A stretch of DNA of 64,000 bases from Aporhodopirellula rubra (GTDB lineage: Bacteria > Planctomycetota > Planctomycetia > Pirellulales > Pirellulaceae): positions 62,001 through 126,000 of the forward strand of contig NZ_JACHXU010000014.1 of assembly GCF_014192335.1 (NCBI RefSeq), read 5' to 3'. The position numbers were made by a program, and so were the translations under genes. Under the pieces are notes generated by a model that was given only the letters and a program-made list of their open reading frames with translations, was not told the DNA's origin and did no database searches. Below are positions 27,343-37,741 of the stretch, one piece after another (position 1 is the first letter of the stretch; the number at the start of each line of letters is the position of its first letter).

Positions 27343-28581
27343 TCACGGGAAATCGCTAATGACTTCACTGGAGGCTCGCGTTCCGAGAGCTCCCCACAAC
27401 CCATACGGGCTCACGCTGCCCGGGACCGACAGAGGATCATCGTGAGCGGCATGGACGCCAACTTGTCCACGACCCCCATCACCGGCTTCGATCGAATCGG
27501 TCACGAACTTAACTGCACCATCACCCATCAGGACATGCACACCACCTTGGTGACGACTACTCGGCGGCGCGACAACGATGGAATAGTAGAAGTTGTTACC
27601 GCACAGCTCGGCGTTCGGCGGAAGGATCGTCAACATCTGCGTGAAAATCGGCAGCAGCGATGCCCATTTCATTCCACGCTGTTGGTCACCGCTACCACGC
27701 AAGGTATTGGGTGTGGGGGTGTCCGACCAAAAGAGCGGGCGTTCCGGATCGAGACTAACTCGGCATGCAAGGTTACCACCCTGGTTAAGAATGTTGGAAA
27801 CCATGTTATCGGCGAGGTGAGTTCGTTTATCTCGGTCACCTAGATCCGTCGCGATTTCTCCAGCGAAGATCGTGTTGGAAAGTCCATCGAGCACATCGCG
27901 AAACTTCGAGTCCAATTGAACTGCAAAAGCACCTCGCTGAGACGCGCGGACTCGCTCGTTCATTGGCGGCGTGCCTCCGCTTTGTGGGATGCCCGTCAGT
28001 CGATTCAGCGCGCCACCGAAGCCGGTGTCGCACGAGTCACCCGTGCACAATGCGTAGTTGGTACGACCTGGTGCGGGAAGACCGACACCTGGATCGCTCG
28101 GGCAACGCAGGGTCGGAATGTTCGTAATCCATGGGTCGTAGTAGCCCCACGTCAGGTGAGCGGAGAGAGGCATGCCGGGCCATGGGCCCATCGGGTTGTA
28201 AACTCGAACTCCTCCGGAGTCATCCGTCGTTTGATACGGATTGCTGATCTGTTCCCACAACGCTTGTTGTTCGAAAAATGGTGTGAGGGGAACGAGAGCT
28301 GATCGCTCCAATCGATTGTTGCCTCGTTGGCCACTTTCATGACGGCCGGCGTGACTACCTTTGGTGCCACCTCCGTGGGTGGGCAGTTGTTTGTAAGTTG
28401 AGTGGTAATTGTGAATCGCCAGCCCAATCTGTTTGAAGTTGTTGCTGCAGCTCATCCGGCGTGCGGCCTCGCGGGCAGCTTGAACCGCGGGCAACAATAA
28501 GCCCACTAATACTCCGATAATGGCAATTACTACCAAGAGTTCAACCAGTGTGAACCCTACTCGCTTCTGCAATTTCGACAT
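27343..28581 (-). CDS. DUF1559 prepilin-like protein (copy 2)
   Basis: About 412 residues from the ATG at 28581, with AAAGGGA nearby; an upstream in-frame ATG at 28632 is unlikely. It starts [16 protein letters not shown], the prepilin motif. The segment from GFTLVE to NNFKQIGL (about 46 residues) is the same as in copies 1 and 3. The C-terminal H-X9-DG motif reads [17 protein letters not shown] and is followed by [10 protein letters not shown]. The middle is divergent from the other copies. A small lipoprotein gene follows at 27288. Confidence 0.9.
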   Translation of the reverse strand: MSKLQKRVGFTLVELLVVIAIIGVLVGLLLPAVQAAREAARRMSCSNNFKQIGLAIHNYHSTYKQLPTHGGGTKGSHAGRHESGQRGNNRLERSALVPLTPFFEQQALWEQISNPYQTTDDSGGVRVYNPMGPWPGMPLSAHLTWGYYDPWITNIPTLRCPSDPGVGLPAPGRTNYALCTGDSCDTGFGGALNRLTGIPQSGGTPPMNERVRASQRGAFAVQLDSKFRDVLDGLSNTIFAGEIATDLGDRDKRTHLADNMVSNILNQGGNLACRVSLDPERPLFWSDTPTPNTLRGSGDQQRGMKWASLLPIFTQMLTILPPNAELCGNNFYYSIVVAPPSSRHQGGVHVLMGDGAVKFVTDSIEAGDGGRGQVGVHAAHDDPLSVPGSVSPYGLWGALGTRASSEVISDFP

Positions 28582-29323
28582 TGCAATCCCTTTCGACAAG
28601 TGAAAATACTCAGCCATCAACGCAAACTGCAATCAATGACAATAAACAGGGCTGAGGAAAGCCTGTTCGCGAACTCACCTGGGGAAATAAGCTGGCTCAC
28701 CACAACACCTGATAAGGCTAGAAGTTCCGGAGCAACGATGATTGGTGTATCGACTTGTCGTTTAATTAAAGTGCGCACAAATTCAGGGTGCAGCAGTCAA
28801 GTTTTTCAAGACAACGCAATTGAAGCACGCCCTCTACCAGCCATGCGTTGCTATTGTTTTCTGCCGTTGTATCGGGGTGTGAAAGGCAACACGCGACGCG
28901 GAATCGTGGAACAGGGAAGTGCGAATTGCAGGGCGAATTCTCGTAAACTGCGAGATAGAAAGAGTGTTTTACTTGTTCGGCGCGTTCACACCACGAAGAT
29001 GGTTTCCATTTTAGTCGCGGAGGACAAGTGATCGGTTTGCTGCGATCGTTGCAGCGTTGTGGGTGAGTATGCGCATGTCGAAACGGATGACACTCGCACG
29101 CGAAGAACGCACGGTCGCGTTGGTTTGCCTTCGATACACTCATCTCATTGATGAGAAATGGTAACTCGGCAATTTTGACGGGGATTTACCTGTCATCGAA
29201 TGAAACCTGCTATCATCGGTTTAGGAGCAATAGGTAAACGGCTTGTTGCATGATTGTCATTTGCTCGTCCTATAAGACAGCGATGCCAAGAATTGAATAA
29301 CTTTTTTTGAGAAGAGATTTGCA
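28582..29323. other. Divergent intergenic region between DUF1559 copy 2 and a small lipoprotein
   Basis: 742 bases, long for this window. It should contain promoters for both flanking genes. Short frames on both strands lack ribosome-binding sites and recognisable content, so none is called. A TTGCAT at 29244 lies 19 bases from TATAAG, a poor sigma-70-like match ahead of the lipoprotein gene. Confidence 0.4.
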
Positions 29324-29503
29324 ATGAAGAAGTTAAGTGCATTGGGGTGTTTGTTGCTATTGTCCATTTGCCTCACTCCAATGGCAATTGTTGGCTGCGG
29401 CGCGGATAGTGGATCAAAGGTTGTCAAACCCGATATGTCTGCGGAAGAGATTCAAGCGAAAGCTGATGCCAAAGCGGATGCGGACGAAGTCGACCCTACC
29501 TAA
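29324..29503 (+). CDS. 59-residue small lipoprotein
   Basis: An ATG at 29324 opens a 59-codon frame ending at TAA 29503. The protein has a basic start (MKKLSALG), a hydrophobic stretch and the lipobox AIVGC, followed by a short charged tail (SAEEIQAKADAKADADEVD). It is similar in kind to the other two lipoproteins near DUF1559 genes, although here it lies between two such genes and points away from copy 2 and towards copy 3. A purine-rich GAGAAGAG precedes the start. The function is unknown. Confidence 0.7.
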   Translation: MKKLSALGCLLLLSICLTPMAIVGCGADSGSKVVKPDMSAEEIQAKADAKADADEVDPT

Positions 29504-29522
29504 TTGTCCTTCATCACGAAAC

Positions 29523-29560
29523 AAAAAAATCCCTGAAAGATGCTGAGCGTCTTCCAGGGA
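29523..29560 (-). terminator. Intrinsic terminator of DUF1559 copy 3
   Basis: An eleven-base stem with one mismatch (29530-29540 against 29550-29560) and a nine-base loop. On the minus strand it is followed by seven T residues (the A-run at 29523-29529). It lies 41 bases after the stop of DUF1559 copy 3 and may also slow transcription from the convergent lipoprotein gene. Confidence 0.85.
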
Positions 29561-29600
29561 TAGGAGGCAGTGAAGTTTTCAGCCAATGAATTGGTCGAGG

Positions 29601-30866
29601 TCAAAATTCCTCGCCGATGACTTCTTTGGATGCTCGACTACCTAAGGCACCCCATAAACCGTATGGGCTCTTGCCGCCAACCAAGTTCTGGTTTGCAGAG
29701 TCGTAGTAGTAAGGGATCGTCGCGTCGGAGTTTCCGGCTTCGATCGAGTCAGTAATGAATCTGACCGCGCCGTCACCCATCACGACATGAGCCCCGCCTT
29801 GGTGCCGGCTGCCCGCTGCCATCGGTCCTCCGTAGGCCGCACCGTTGGTGGACAAGATGCACGAAGGGCTGTTTGGCGGATGGATCGTGTAAAAACCAGT
29901 GAAGACGGGACCCCAGTCTGCCCAGCGAAACCCTCGGCCATCGTCGTTATTGAGCGTGTTAAAACCTGGATACGAGGTTAGCCAAAACTGGGGCCGGGTG
30001 GGATCCACGGCGTCGTCGCAAATACCGGGATTGATGTACGAATCTCCGCTGCTGGGCGCGCTGAACGATGAACCGCCGATAATACGCAAATTGGTGCGTG
30101 CATCGTTGTCGCCAAGGTCAGTCACAATTTCGCCCGCCATGATGGTATTGGAGAGGCCGTCAAGAGTGTCGCGGAAACGCACTGCGTGGCGAGGCCGAAA
30201 CAATCCTCGGTGACCCGCACGTGTTCGCTCGGCAACTTGCGCGAGCGTTGCAAGCGAATGGAATTGACCGGTGGTTTGACCATTGGCCGCTGGGTTAGAA
30301 AGCTGGTAAACGTAGTGTCCGTCTCCCAAGCATGCTGCATAGTTGGTGCGTCCTTGGCCGGGTAAACCGGTTCCCGGATCGCTGGGGCAACGCAAGGTAG
30401 CCAGTTCAGTAGCCCATGGAACATAACCATCTTGAACCCAAGGGTTGGGGCCCATGGCAGGCCACGGTCCGGTCATCGTGGAGCCAAGCGTGTTCTCAAG
30501 ACTGGGGTTTGTAATCATCTCCCAAAGCGCTTGCTGTTCAAAGAATGGTGTCAAACCAACGAGCATGCTCAATCGACGGGAGTTGCGTCCCCCGCCACTT
30601 GTGATGTTCCCGCCACCGTTTCCGAAGCCTTGGTTGTGGGTGGAGTCCGTTCCACTTCCCTGGATAGGCAATTGCTTGTAAGCGGAATGGTAGTTGTGAG
30701 CCGCTAATCCAATTTGCTTGAAATTGTTGCTGCAGCTCATCCGCCGGGCTGCTTCTCGGGCTGCCTGAACGGCCGGTAACAGGAGCCCCACGAGCACCCC
30801 GATAATCGCGATCACGACGAGTAGTTCTACAAGCGTGAAACCTCTCGACCTCTCTGACTTTTTCAT
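29601..30866 (-). CDS. DUF1559 prepilin-like protein (copy 3)
   Basis: 421 residues from the ATG at 30866, with AAAGGG five bases upstream. It starts [16 protein letters not shown], the prepilin processing motif, and shares the same N-terminal helix with copies 1 and 2. The H-X9-DG motif reads [17 protein letters not shown] and is followed by [16 protein letters not shown]. Other family-type segments include [20 protein letters not shown] and [16 protein letters not shown]. It ends in an intrinsic terminator. The role is as uncertain as for the other copies. Confidence 0.9.
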   Translation of the reverse strand: MKKSERSRGFTLVELLVVIAIIGVLVGLLLPAVQAAREAARRMSCSNNFKQIGLAAHNYHSAYKQLPIQGSGTDSTHNQGFGNGGGNITSGGGRNSRRLSMLVGLTPFFEQQALWEMITNPSLENTLGSTMTGPWPAMGPNPWVQDGYVPWATELATLRCPSDPGTGLPGQGRTNYAACLGDGHYVYQLSNPAANGQTTGQFHSLATLAQVAERTRAGHRGLFRPRHAVRFRDTLDGLSNTIMAGEIVTDLGDNDARTNLRIIGGSSFSAPSSGDSYINPGICDDAVDPTRPQFWLTSYPGFNTLNNDDGRGFRWADWGPVFTGFYTIHPPNSPSCILSTNGAAYGGPMAAGSRHQGGAHVVMGDGAVRFITDSIEAGNSDATIPYYYDSANQNLVGGKSPYGLWGALGSRASKEVIGEEF

Positions 30867-31181
30867 TCCAACCCTTTTCTATAAAGACGATATCGATGTG
30901 CCTGGCAGTGCAATCACATTCGCTAGAAAAGTCACCGCCATAGACTTGAAGTCGACTCGAGGTGCGTCGGCAACTGTTCCTCTGAGGGGTACCACGGCCG
31001 CTTTCTCGGAGCCTTGTCATATGTTAGAAAAGTTTAAGTTTGCGTTATTGGATAGATCGCTTGCAGATTCGCGAAAGTGCGCACAACAACGAGCTTTCGT
31101 TTCCGCAACGAGTGATTCCCTTGCTTAAGTCGTGGGTTAGTTGGCTCGTTTCTGCCGCTAACGAGCGGCGGCTGTTCCGCT
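30867..31181. other. Intergenic region
   Basis: 315 bases between the sulfatase stop and the DUF1559 copy 3 start, both on the minus strand. It should contain the copy 3 promoter. Nothing else is recognised. Confidence 0.35.
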
Positions 31182-32606
31182 TTATGGAGCGTGATGACCT
31201 TTGAAGCCAAGTGACGCATCGATGACGGAACCAGGAACGGGCGTTTCGTGTGCGGATCCGGCCAGTGCTTTCATTTTGTCGAGCACGTCTGGGTTTTGCG
31301 ATGAAACGTCTTGCGTCTCTTCGATATCTTTTTCGAGGTCGTATAACTCGAATGGAGCAGATGCGTTCGGCTGGATCGCCTTCCATTTTCCCATTCGTAC
31401 CGCGACGCTGTGTCTGTCTTCCCAGTACAGATAGGGATGCTGTTCCTGAACGCGGCCGGTGGCATCTTCGCCGAGCAGGGTTGGCGCGATTGAGATTCCA
31501 TCGGTGTCTGGCGTAGGCGACGTTCCCGCGAGTTCGGCAAGCGTAGGCATGATGTCGGGGAAGTAACCTAAGTAGCCCGATACCGAATTCGGTTTGATCC
31601 GACCGGGCCATCGAACGAGAAACGGAATCCGAAGACCTCCTTCGTAGAAGTTTCCTTTCCCTCCCCGGAAACGTTCACCCGTGTTTGGATTGAGATTGGG
31701 GGCGAAGAAGCCATGAGGGTATTTTTCACTTTGGAAATACTCTTGCCCCCCATTGTCGCCCGACACGAATACGATCGTGTTTTGGTCGATTTCTAGATCA
31801 CGAAGCAACTGCATCACTTCGCCAATTTGGCGATCGACCATTTCAACCATGGCTGCGTAGGTTTGCACATCGTGTTCGCTGCGTTGAACGTTGGCGTCCC
31901 ACTCTTGGTCTTTGTATTTGATGTATGCGGGATCATCCTTTGGCATTCCCCAGTGCCCATGCGGCGGCGTCCATGGCATGTAGGCGAAGAACGGTTCGTC
32001 GTGGTGGTCACGGATGAACTGCAATCCTTCTTGATGGATCAATCCATGAGCGAATGTTTCTCCGATATAGGGATCCCCGGTGTTTCCGGGCAGCGTAACT
32101 TTTTCGCTGTTGCGGATGAGATATCGAGGGTAATAGGAGTGTGCGTGTACTTGGTGATAGTAGCCGAAGAACGTGTCAAAACCGTGTTTTTCTGGTACAC
32201 CGCTGGTGCCGACATCGCCAATTCCCCACTTACCGAATCCGCCGGTGGCGTATCCACGTTCTTTAAGTATTTCTGCGATCGTGACGTCCTCGGCTCGCAG
32301 TCCTGCACCGCCGCCATTGAGGCGAACGGTGGTGTGTCCGAGGTGTTTTCCCGTCATGAGTGTGCTGCGGGTGGGGGCGCACACGTTCGCACCAGCGAGA
32401 AATTGCGGGAATCGCATCCCCTCTTTCGCAATCTGATCGATGTTTGGCGTGTCCAAAATTGGATGCCCCATCGCGGATGATTCGAAGTATCCCCATTCGT
32501 CCATCATGATGAAAATGATGTTCGGCGGGGCAGTTGTGCGGGCCGCCTCGGCTCGGATCGATACCGACAGCGCAAGCAAGAATACAAACGTTATTCGCAA
32601 TGTCAT
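31182..32606 (-). CDS. Secreted sulfatase (formylglycine type)
   Basis: 474 residues with a signal peptide (ITFVFLLALSVSIRAEA). The sulfatase signature CAPTRSTLMTGKHLGHT contains Cys76, which must be converted to formylglycine, inside CxPxR. The N-terminal metal site is IIFIMMDEWGY and a second metal block is VFVSGDNGGQ. The enzyme would release sulfate from a sulfated sugar or glycan outside the cytoplasm. It lies downstream of the enolase-superfamily and AraC genes on the same strand, 272 bases apart, so a shared role is possible but unproven. No formylglycine-generating enzyme gene is in the window. Confidence 0.92.
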   Translation of the reverse strand: MTLRITFVFLLALSVSIRAEAARTTAPPNIIFIMMDEWGYFESSAMGHPILDTPNIDQIAKEGMRFPQFLAGANVCAPTRSTLMTGKHLGHTTVRLNGGGAGLRAEDVTIAEILKERGYATGGFGKWGIGDVGTSGVPEKHGFDTFFGYYHQVHAHSYYPRYLIRNSEKVTLPGNTGDPYIGETFAHGLIHQEGLQFIRDHHDEPFFAYMPWTPPHGHWGMPKDDPAYIKYKDQEWDANVQRSEHDVQTYAAMVEMVDRQIGEVMQLLRDLEIDQNTIVFVSGDNGGQEYFQSEKYPHGFFAPNLNPNTGERFRGGKGNFYEGGLRIPFLVRWPGRIKPNSVSGYLGYFPDIMPTLAELAGTSPTPDTDGISIAPTLLGEDATGRVQEQHPYLYWEDRHSVAVRMGKWKAIQPNASAPFELYDLEKDIEETQDVSSQNPDVLDKMKALAGSAHETPVPGSVIDASLGFKGHHAP

Positions 32607-32878
32607 GGTGATTCCAAAAAGAGAAAAGCGTCTGCATCAAGCGTGACGCTGTGTATTGGAAAATGGCGATACGCCGAATTTGCCTATTTCGAGGCGTGTC
32701 ATCGATCTGTCACGAAGACGAACCGATATGCGAATCGCAAGAGGACGTGGGAAAGCGTCGTGAACAAGCGGCCGAGTTGACATCCAGAGGAAATCGCCTT
32801 GTCGCCGTTTCGTGATGATCTTGACCCGACGACGAAAGACCTCGAAAAGGACTCGCTGTCGGGCGCATTGTCACTTGA

Positions 32879-34072
32879 TCAGACGCTTTGGGTGACCGAG
32901 TTGATATGGGGTTCTGGCATTGCCATACCATCAGTTTTGGCGTGAGAATTCGACGCCGGTTTGCTGCAGTTCGAGACTTCCCAAACGACGGGACCGATTG
33001 CGTCGACGATGGGGGTCACACCCAATCCCGGTGCTTCGCTCGCCTTCATAAATCCGTTTTCACGGCGAGGTGCGCCGGTCGCGTTACAAACGGTGTTGTA
33101 ACTGTTAAAGTCGGTGCTAGTGAAACGCATCGGCTCCGGGGTGCTGTGTGCGAGGTGCGCGATCGCGGCGGTGGTGATGTCGCCACCCCAGCTGTCTTCG
33201 ATCGTCATCGCGATTCCCAACGACACGCACAGGTCGCGAGCTTGTTTCGCTTTGGTGAGTCCACCGAACTTGCTGATCTTGATGTTAACGATATCCATCG
33301 CTAAATCGCGGTTGGCACGCATCAGCATCGCGAGGCTGTCGATGTTTTCATCGAGTGCGAACGGCAGCGTCGTGTTTTGACGAACGGCCAAGCATTCTTG
33401 GTAGGTGAGGCAAGGTTGTTCGATGTAAACGTCTAGATCACGAACCGCGTTGACGACCCGCATGGCTTCGTGTTGCGTCCATCCGGTGTTGGCGTCTGCG
33501 ACGAGTCGATCACTCGGGGCCAGGATTTCGCGTGCCGCGTGGATGCGTGCAATGTCCGTGTCCGCATCGCCGCCGACTTTCAATTGGAAACGGGTGTAGC
33601 CTTCGTCGCGGTACTTGGCAACGTTGCTCGCCATCTCATCAGGTGGCAATTGCGTGATTGCGCGGTACAGGCGAACACTCTCGCCATAGCGACCGCCCAT
33701 TAGAGTGCAGACGGGAAGGCCGGTCGCTTTACCGAGAAGGTCCCAACAAGCGATGTCGATCGCGGTCTTAACGTAAGGGTGTCCGTTGAGTACGGAATCC
33801 ATCTGCACGTTCAGTTTGGTTAACTGAAGCGGATCGGCACCGAGGAGGTGGGGGGCCAACTCTCGCAGTCCGCAGCGAACGCCATCGGCATAGGCTGGTA
33901 GATAGCAGGGGCCCAGCGGACAAACCTCGCCGTATCCGATCAAGCCGCTGTCGGTTTCAACACCGACGACCGTACTGTCGAACACCGAAACGGAATTTCC
34001 ATTGTTCCAGCGGTAGGTTCCTTCTACTAAAGGCAACTCGACACGATGTGCAAAAATCCGTGCAATTTTCAT
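32879..34072 (-). CDS. Mandelate racemase/muconate lactonizing enzyme family protein
   Basis: About 397 residues from the ATG at 34072; an ATG at 34096 with AGGA only four bases away is an alternative. It is an enolase-superfamily enzyme with the usual two domains. The N-terminal capping domain contains [15 protein letters not shown]. The barrel has the catalytic Lys region FQLKVGGD, the metal ligands in [13 protein letters not shown] and LDENID, and the second Lys in [19 protein letters not shown] follows. It probably performs a racemase or dehydratase reaction on an acid or amino acid; the motif set resembles the hydroxyproline-type and dipeptide-type members. Substrate assignment needs comparison. 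It follows the AraC regulator by about 130 bases. Confidence 0.87.
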   Translation of the reverse strand: MKIARIFAHRVELPLVEGTYRWNNGNSVSVFDSTVVGVETDSGLIGYGEVCPLGPCYLPAYADGVRCGLRELAPHLLGADPLQLTKLNVQMDSVLNGHPYVKTAIDIACWDLLGKATGLPVCTLMGGRYGESVRLYRAITQLPPDEMASNVAKYRDEGYTRFQLKVGGDADTDIARIHAAREILAPSDRLVADANTGWTQHEAMRVVNAVRDLDVYIEQPCLTYQECLAVRQNTTLPFALDENIDSLAMLMRANRDLAMDIVNIKISKFGGLTKAKQARDLCVSLGIAMTIEDSWGGDITTAAIAHLAHSTPEPMRFTSTDFNSYNTVCNATGAPRRENGFMKASEAPGLGVTPIVDAIGPVVWEVSNCSKPASNSHAKTDGMAMPEPHINSVTQSV

Positions 34073-34200
34073 AAATTGATCCGCTGAAAGGAGCATTTCC
34101 TGGTTGTGACGCGAGACATAATCTTAATCCCAACGGCATATCCACGCCTTGGATCAAAAGGGTGTGGGACAAAGAAAATGCGCACACTCCAAATTTAGTG

Positions 34201-34962
34201 TCATTCAACCTGTTTTGCTTGTCGTCGAAACTCCGACGGAGTCACGCCCGTTGCAATACGGAATGCTCTAGTAAACGCGCTCTGATCATAGAAACCGCTC
34301 GACAACGCAATATCAGAGATTGGTTTATCGGTTTCATAGAGCAAACGCGAGGCGACAGCGATTCGTGTCTTGCTGATGAACTGACTCGGCGTGAGGCCGA
34401 AGAGGCGTTTGGTGAGGCGAGCGAGTCGTTGCAGTGAAAGCTTTGACCGTTCGGCGAGGGCTGATGGCGTGTTGAATTCCGTCAGGTTCTGTTCGAAGTA
34501 TTCCAACGCGGCAGCAAACTCTTCGGGGATCTCGTGGTTTTCAACCGGAGTCCGCACGTCACGTGAAAAACCAACGATGCCGACAATCTCACCGTCGTCA
34601 TCGACAATCGGTAGTTTCGTCGTAAGGCACCAAACCGGTTCGTGTGGCAAGTGCCAATGCATTTCCAAGTAGTCGACGAGCGGGCGTCCCGTCCGTAACA
34701 ATTTTGCATCTTGGTCCGTCGGCACTTGGCCGAATCTCCCGACGCAAATGTCGAGAGGACGCTTGCCAATCACATCCTCAACCTCGTTGAGGCCATGACG
34801 TTGGGCGAGAGATTTATTGACGGCGAGGTAGCGTCCCTCGATGTCTTTGACGAAAAATGCGACGTCGGGTGCTTGTTCGAATAGCTGGGCAAGTAGGTCG
34901 ATGTCGATCGATCGAATCTTGCGAGGCTTCGTTTCAAACTCGTTGGATGTTGGATAATTCAT
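34201..34962 (-). CDS. PAS-domain AraC-family transcriptional regulator
   Basis: About 253 residues from the ATG at 34962 (MNYPTSNEFE); an ATG at 35025 would add 21. The N-terminal part is a PAS domain (LAQLFEQAPDVAFFVKDIEG, YLAVNKSLAQRHG, IVGIVGFSRDVR). The C-terminal part is the double helix-turn-helix of AraC proteins (KLSLQRLARLTKRLFGLTP and SDIALSSGFYDQSAFTRAFR, ending GVTPSEFR). It lies just upstream of the enolase-family gene in the same direction and probably controls that gene and perhaps the sulfatase. A PAS sensor instead of the usual cupin is less common in AraC regulators. The signal is unknown. Confidence 0.88.
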   Translation of the reverse strand: MNYPTSNEFETKPRKIRSIDIDLLAQLFEQAPDVAFFVKDIEGRYLAVNKSLAQRHGLNEVEDVIGKRPLDICVGRFGQVPTDQDAKLLRTGRPLVDYLEMHWHLPHEPVWCLTTKLPIVDDDGEIVGIVGFSRDVRTPVENHEIPEEFAAALEYFEQNLTEFNTPSALAERSKLSLQRLARLTKRLFGLTPSQFISKTRIAVASRLLYETDKPISDIALSSGFYDQSAFTRAFRIATGVTPSEFRRQAKQVE

Positions 34963-36235
34963 GGAAGAGCACTGGATCAATGCGGGGCGGTCGCCTATCA
35001 AAACGCGAGCAAATCGTAGAAGCACGAGTTCGGCAAGTCCGTGCGACGATGGTCTCTACAAAATACGCTCTGATTGATACGGGCGAATCACGCCTGCAGA
35101 TTAAAAGAATAGGCAAAACGAAAAAACGCGTCTGTCATTTGTGAGCCAGCATGAATGAATTCGGTGCCCCCCTGGGCTTCACAGTTGGACCTACATTCAC
35201 TTTAGCATCGCCAAAGCCGTCTGTCTCACTGCGAAAGGGACCTGAGGGGTGAAAAAGACCACTCGGCGAAGAAACGGGGCGGGCCGAGCCCGGCTCGGAA
35301 AATCAAGACGGTGAATCGTACCAGCAAAACAAGAGGCATTCCGCTTGGGTGATACCCTGCCACATTACGGCGCGGTTTAGGTGGGGGCGTCGGCTGGTAC
35401 ACACCACAGGGGTAACCACGACGTCGGATGGAGAACGAACCTCGTCAGTCTCCTGCGGCCATCCTTTGCATGGTCGCTGGACCGACTTTGGTTGGCTTAG
35501 ATGGTCTGTTTGCGTTGAGGATGTACTTATCCGATGGCAGTACGTGACAGTCGTTCACAATCCCCGTCGTGAAAAACTATCTCGGCCCCATCGCAAAAAA
35601 CTAGCTCGGTTCGGAGGGTTCGATGAGACAGCCGTGCCTAGCGATATTAAGATGGGCATGGTCGGGCACGCGGTCATCACAGGTCATTTCAGCGGCACTC
35701 TGGTCACCGGCACAACAATCCTCAGTATTGAGTGAACACGCAATCCCGTTCGCATAGGAATGCTTGTATACGAGCAGGCGTATCGGATGCTCAGAGTTAA
35801 ATCTAATTCGTGGTTCGTTCGCTTTTGCGTTGTGCAAAAGGCTAAATCACATCCCATCCTTACAATTTGGGCGTGAGTTTCATGAGTTGTTTTCGTTTGT
35901 GCGGGCAATCAAAGAAGGCGAAACCTTTTCCTCGAAAAAGGGTTAGAACGAGATGGCGTGTCGTCGACTTTGCCGGTTTACTGGGCATTGATCAGATTGC
36001 TGGGCATGGACGAGTCACGGGCCACGTTTTCTCGTTCGACTGGATTTTCCCCCTCACGACGGATCGAATCGCAATTCACCACATGGCGAAACGAACTTCA
36101 GCGGCCCGCCCTCCTCAATCTCCCTCCTCCCCATCTCTCAACGTTGCAATCCCGTTGCACCCGACATTGTTCAGCGACAACGCGTCGATTTGACCAGCAC
36201 CCGCGAGTCCCTTTAGGCGAACCCCCTATCTACGT
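34963..36235. other. 1.27-kb region without a recognisable gene
   Basis: The longest gene-poor stretch in the window, between the divergent AraC regulator and RND adaptor genes. Short frames exist on both strands but none has a ribosome-binding site, family motif or sensible composition. A 14-base direct repeat with one mismatch (AAAAACTATCTCGG at 35572, AAAAACTAGCTCGG at 35596) is visible. It might hold regulatory DNA, a degraded gene or an untranslated RNA, and sequence alone does not decide. Confidence 0.5.
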
Positions 36236-37741
36236 ATGAGTGAAACAACCGAACCGGCATCGAATGATTCGCCGGCTCCCGCGTCCGGGACACCTTCCCG
36301 CAACGTGGTGAGCATTGTCGTGAACGTGATTGTTTCGGTTGCCGTGTTGGCCGCGTGCTTGTTCGGCTACACGTTGTTAGGAGAACGTCAACGACCGCAA
36401 CGTTCAAAGCCGAAGAAGTCGGCGGTGACGGTAGTGACGACGGAAGCCTTGACGCCGCATAAAGGTCCCGTCCAAATCGAGGCGAACGGCGTTGTGGTGC
36501 CATTTCGCGAGATCCGGTTGGCTACCGAAGTTGCCGGGCGGATCATTGAACAATCCGACAACTTGCGAGCGGGCCGAATGGTTGAGGCCGGTGAAGTGCT
36601 GATTCGGTTGGACCCGATCGAATACGAGCTCGAGGTCGAGCGGTTACGAGCACAGGCGGCACAGGAGGCATCTGAAATCGTGGCTGCCGATGTCGGAATC
36701 GAAAACACGGGGCAGCTAACTTTGCTCGCCGAACAGCAGTTGCGGATCGCCACGGAAGAGCGTGAACGCGTCGCTTCGCTGGTCAAACGTCAAGCGGCCT
36801 CGGTTGCCGAGGTCGACGTCGCGAAGCGAGCGGAACTTTCCGCTCGAGCTGCGTTGGTGGAACTTCAAAACCGCCGCCGCGAATTGGTGGCGAGCAAGCA
36901 ATTGATCGTCGACAAACAGGCACTCACGGCGACGGCGCTAAAACGAGCCGAACTGGATCTCGCTCGTTGTACGGTTAAGTCTCCGATTCGAGGAATCGTG
37001 GTGGCATCCACGGTCGAGGAACAGTCTTTCGTGGCGACCGGAACGACGTTTGTCACCATCGAGGACACGTCTGCTGTTGAGGTGCGTACGAACCTCACGT
37101 CGGACCAAATGATCTGGATCTGGAGCAGTCGAGGACGTGTTTCGCTGGCGGGTTCCGCGGGCGTTGAAATACCACATGTGCCGGCAATGATCACGACCGA
37201 ATTCGGAGCCGAGATTTTCAGTTGGCCTGCGGTGTTGGAACGAATCGACGGGGCCGGCATTGATCCTGGGACGCGAACGTACCCTTGTCTGTTTCGCGTC
37301 GATGTTCCCGAGTCGGTGCGATCCTCGACGGAGTCTCGTCGGTTGACCCGTGGGCTCTTTGTGGCCGTCTCGATCGCGGCGGATCCCGATCGCGTGCTTT
37401 ATCAACTGCCCGAGCATGCGATCAGGCCAGGGAACCGCGTCTGGCTGAACATCGACGGTAAACTCAGTATTGTGCCTGTCACCTTGGTCAGCCGGTCCGA
37501 TAGCACCGTCATCGTCGAATTGTCTCAGCCGACGACCGCAACAAAGTCGTTTGAGACGGCCGACGTGATTGTTTCGCCCATCAGTGATCCGACCGAAGGA
37601 ATGGCGGTCGGAACCCCGTCGGAACAAAAGCCACTCGGCGCCGCGCAGATGTCCGGAACGTCCGAGGCGACCACGCTGACCAATGACAGGGGCACCGCGG
37701 ACGAACCCACGACGTCCGGCGACGAGAAGGTGCAAGGATGA
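36236..37741 (+). CDS. RND efflux periplasmic adaptor (membrane fusion protein)
   Basis: 501 residues. An N-terminal membrane helix (VVSIVVNVIVSVAVLAACLF) is followed by a periplasmic adaptor. The biotinyl-lipoyl-like half motifs are IRLATEVAGRIIEQSDNLRA and LARCTVKSPIRGIVV. Between them lies a long coiled-coil hairpin (about residues 120-240). Adaptors of this HlyD/AcrA type connect the pump to an outer-membrane channel. The stop overlaps the pump start by four bases (ATGA), so the two are coupled. The start has no obvious Shine-Dalgarno site. No regulator or TolC gene is beside it. Confidence 0.92.
   Translation: MSETTEPASNDSPAPASGTPSRNVVSIVVNVIVSVAVLAACLFGYTLLGERQRPQRSKPKKSAVTVVTTEALTPHKGPVQIEANGVVVPFREIRLATEVAGRIIEQSDNLRAGRMVEAGEVLIRLDPIEYELEVERLRAQAAQEASEIVAADVGIENTGQLTLLAEQQLRIATEERERVASLVKRQAASVAEVDVAKRAELSARAALVELQNRRRELVASKQLIVDKQALTATALKRAELDLARCTVKSPIRGIVVASTVEEQSFVATGTTFVTIEDTSAVEVRTNLTSDQMIWIWSSRGRVSLAGSAGVEIPHVPAMITTEFGAEIFSWPAVLERIDGAGIDPGTRTYPCLFRVDVPESVRSSTESRRLTRGLFVAVSIAADPDRVLYQLPEHAIRPGNRVWLNIDGKLSIVPVTLVSRSDSTVIVELSQPTTATKSFETADVIVSPISDPTEGMAVGTPSEQKPLGAAQMSGTSEATTLTNDRGTADEPTTSGDEKVQG

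Noticed and set aside
31827-32480. A 217-codon plus-strand frame under the first sulfatase
   Set aside because: Antisense to the catalytic domain; no start signal and no recognisable domain.
36938-37735. A 265-codon minus-strand frame under the RND adaptor
   Set aside because: Antisense to a strong gene in an operon; Arg/Gly/His-rich shadow composition.
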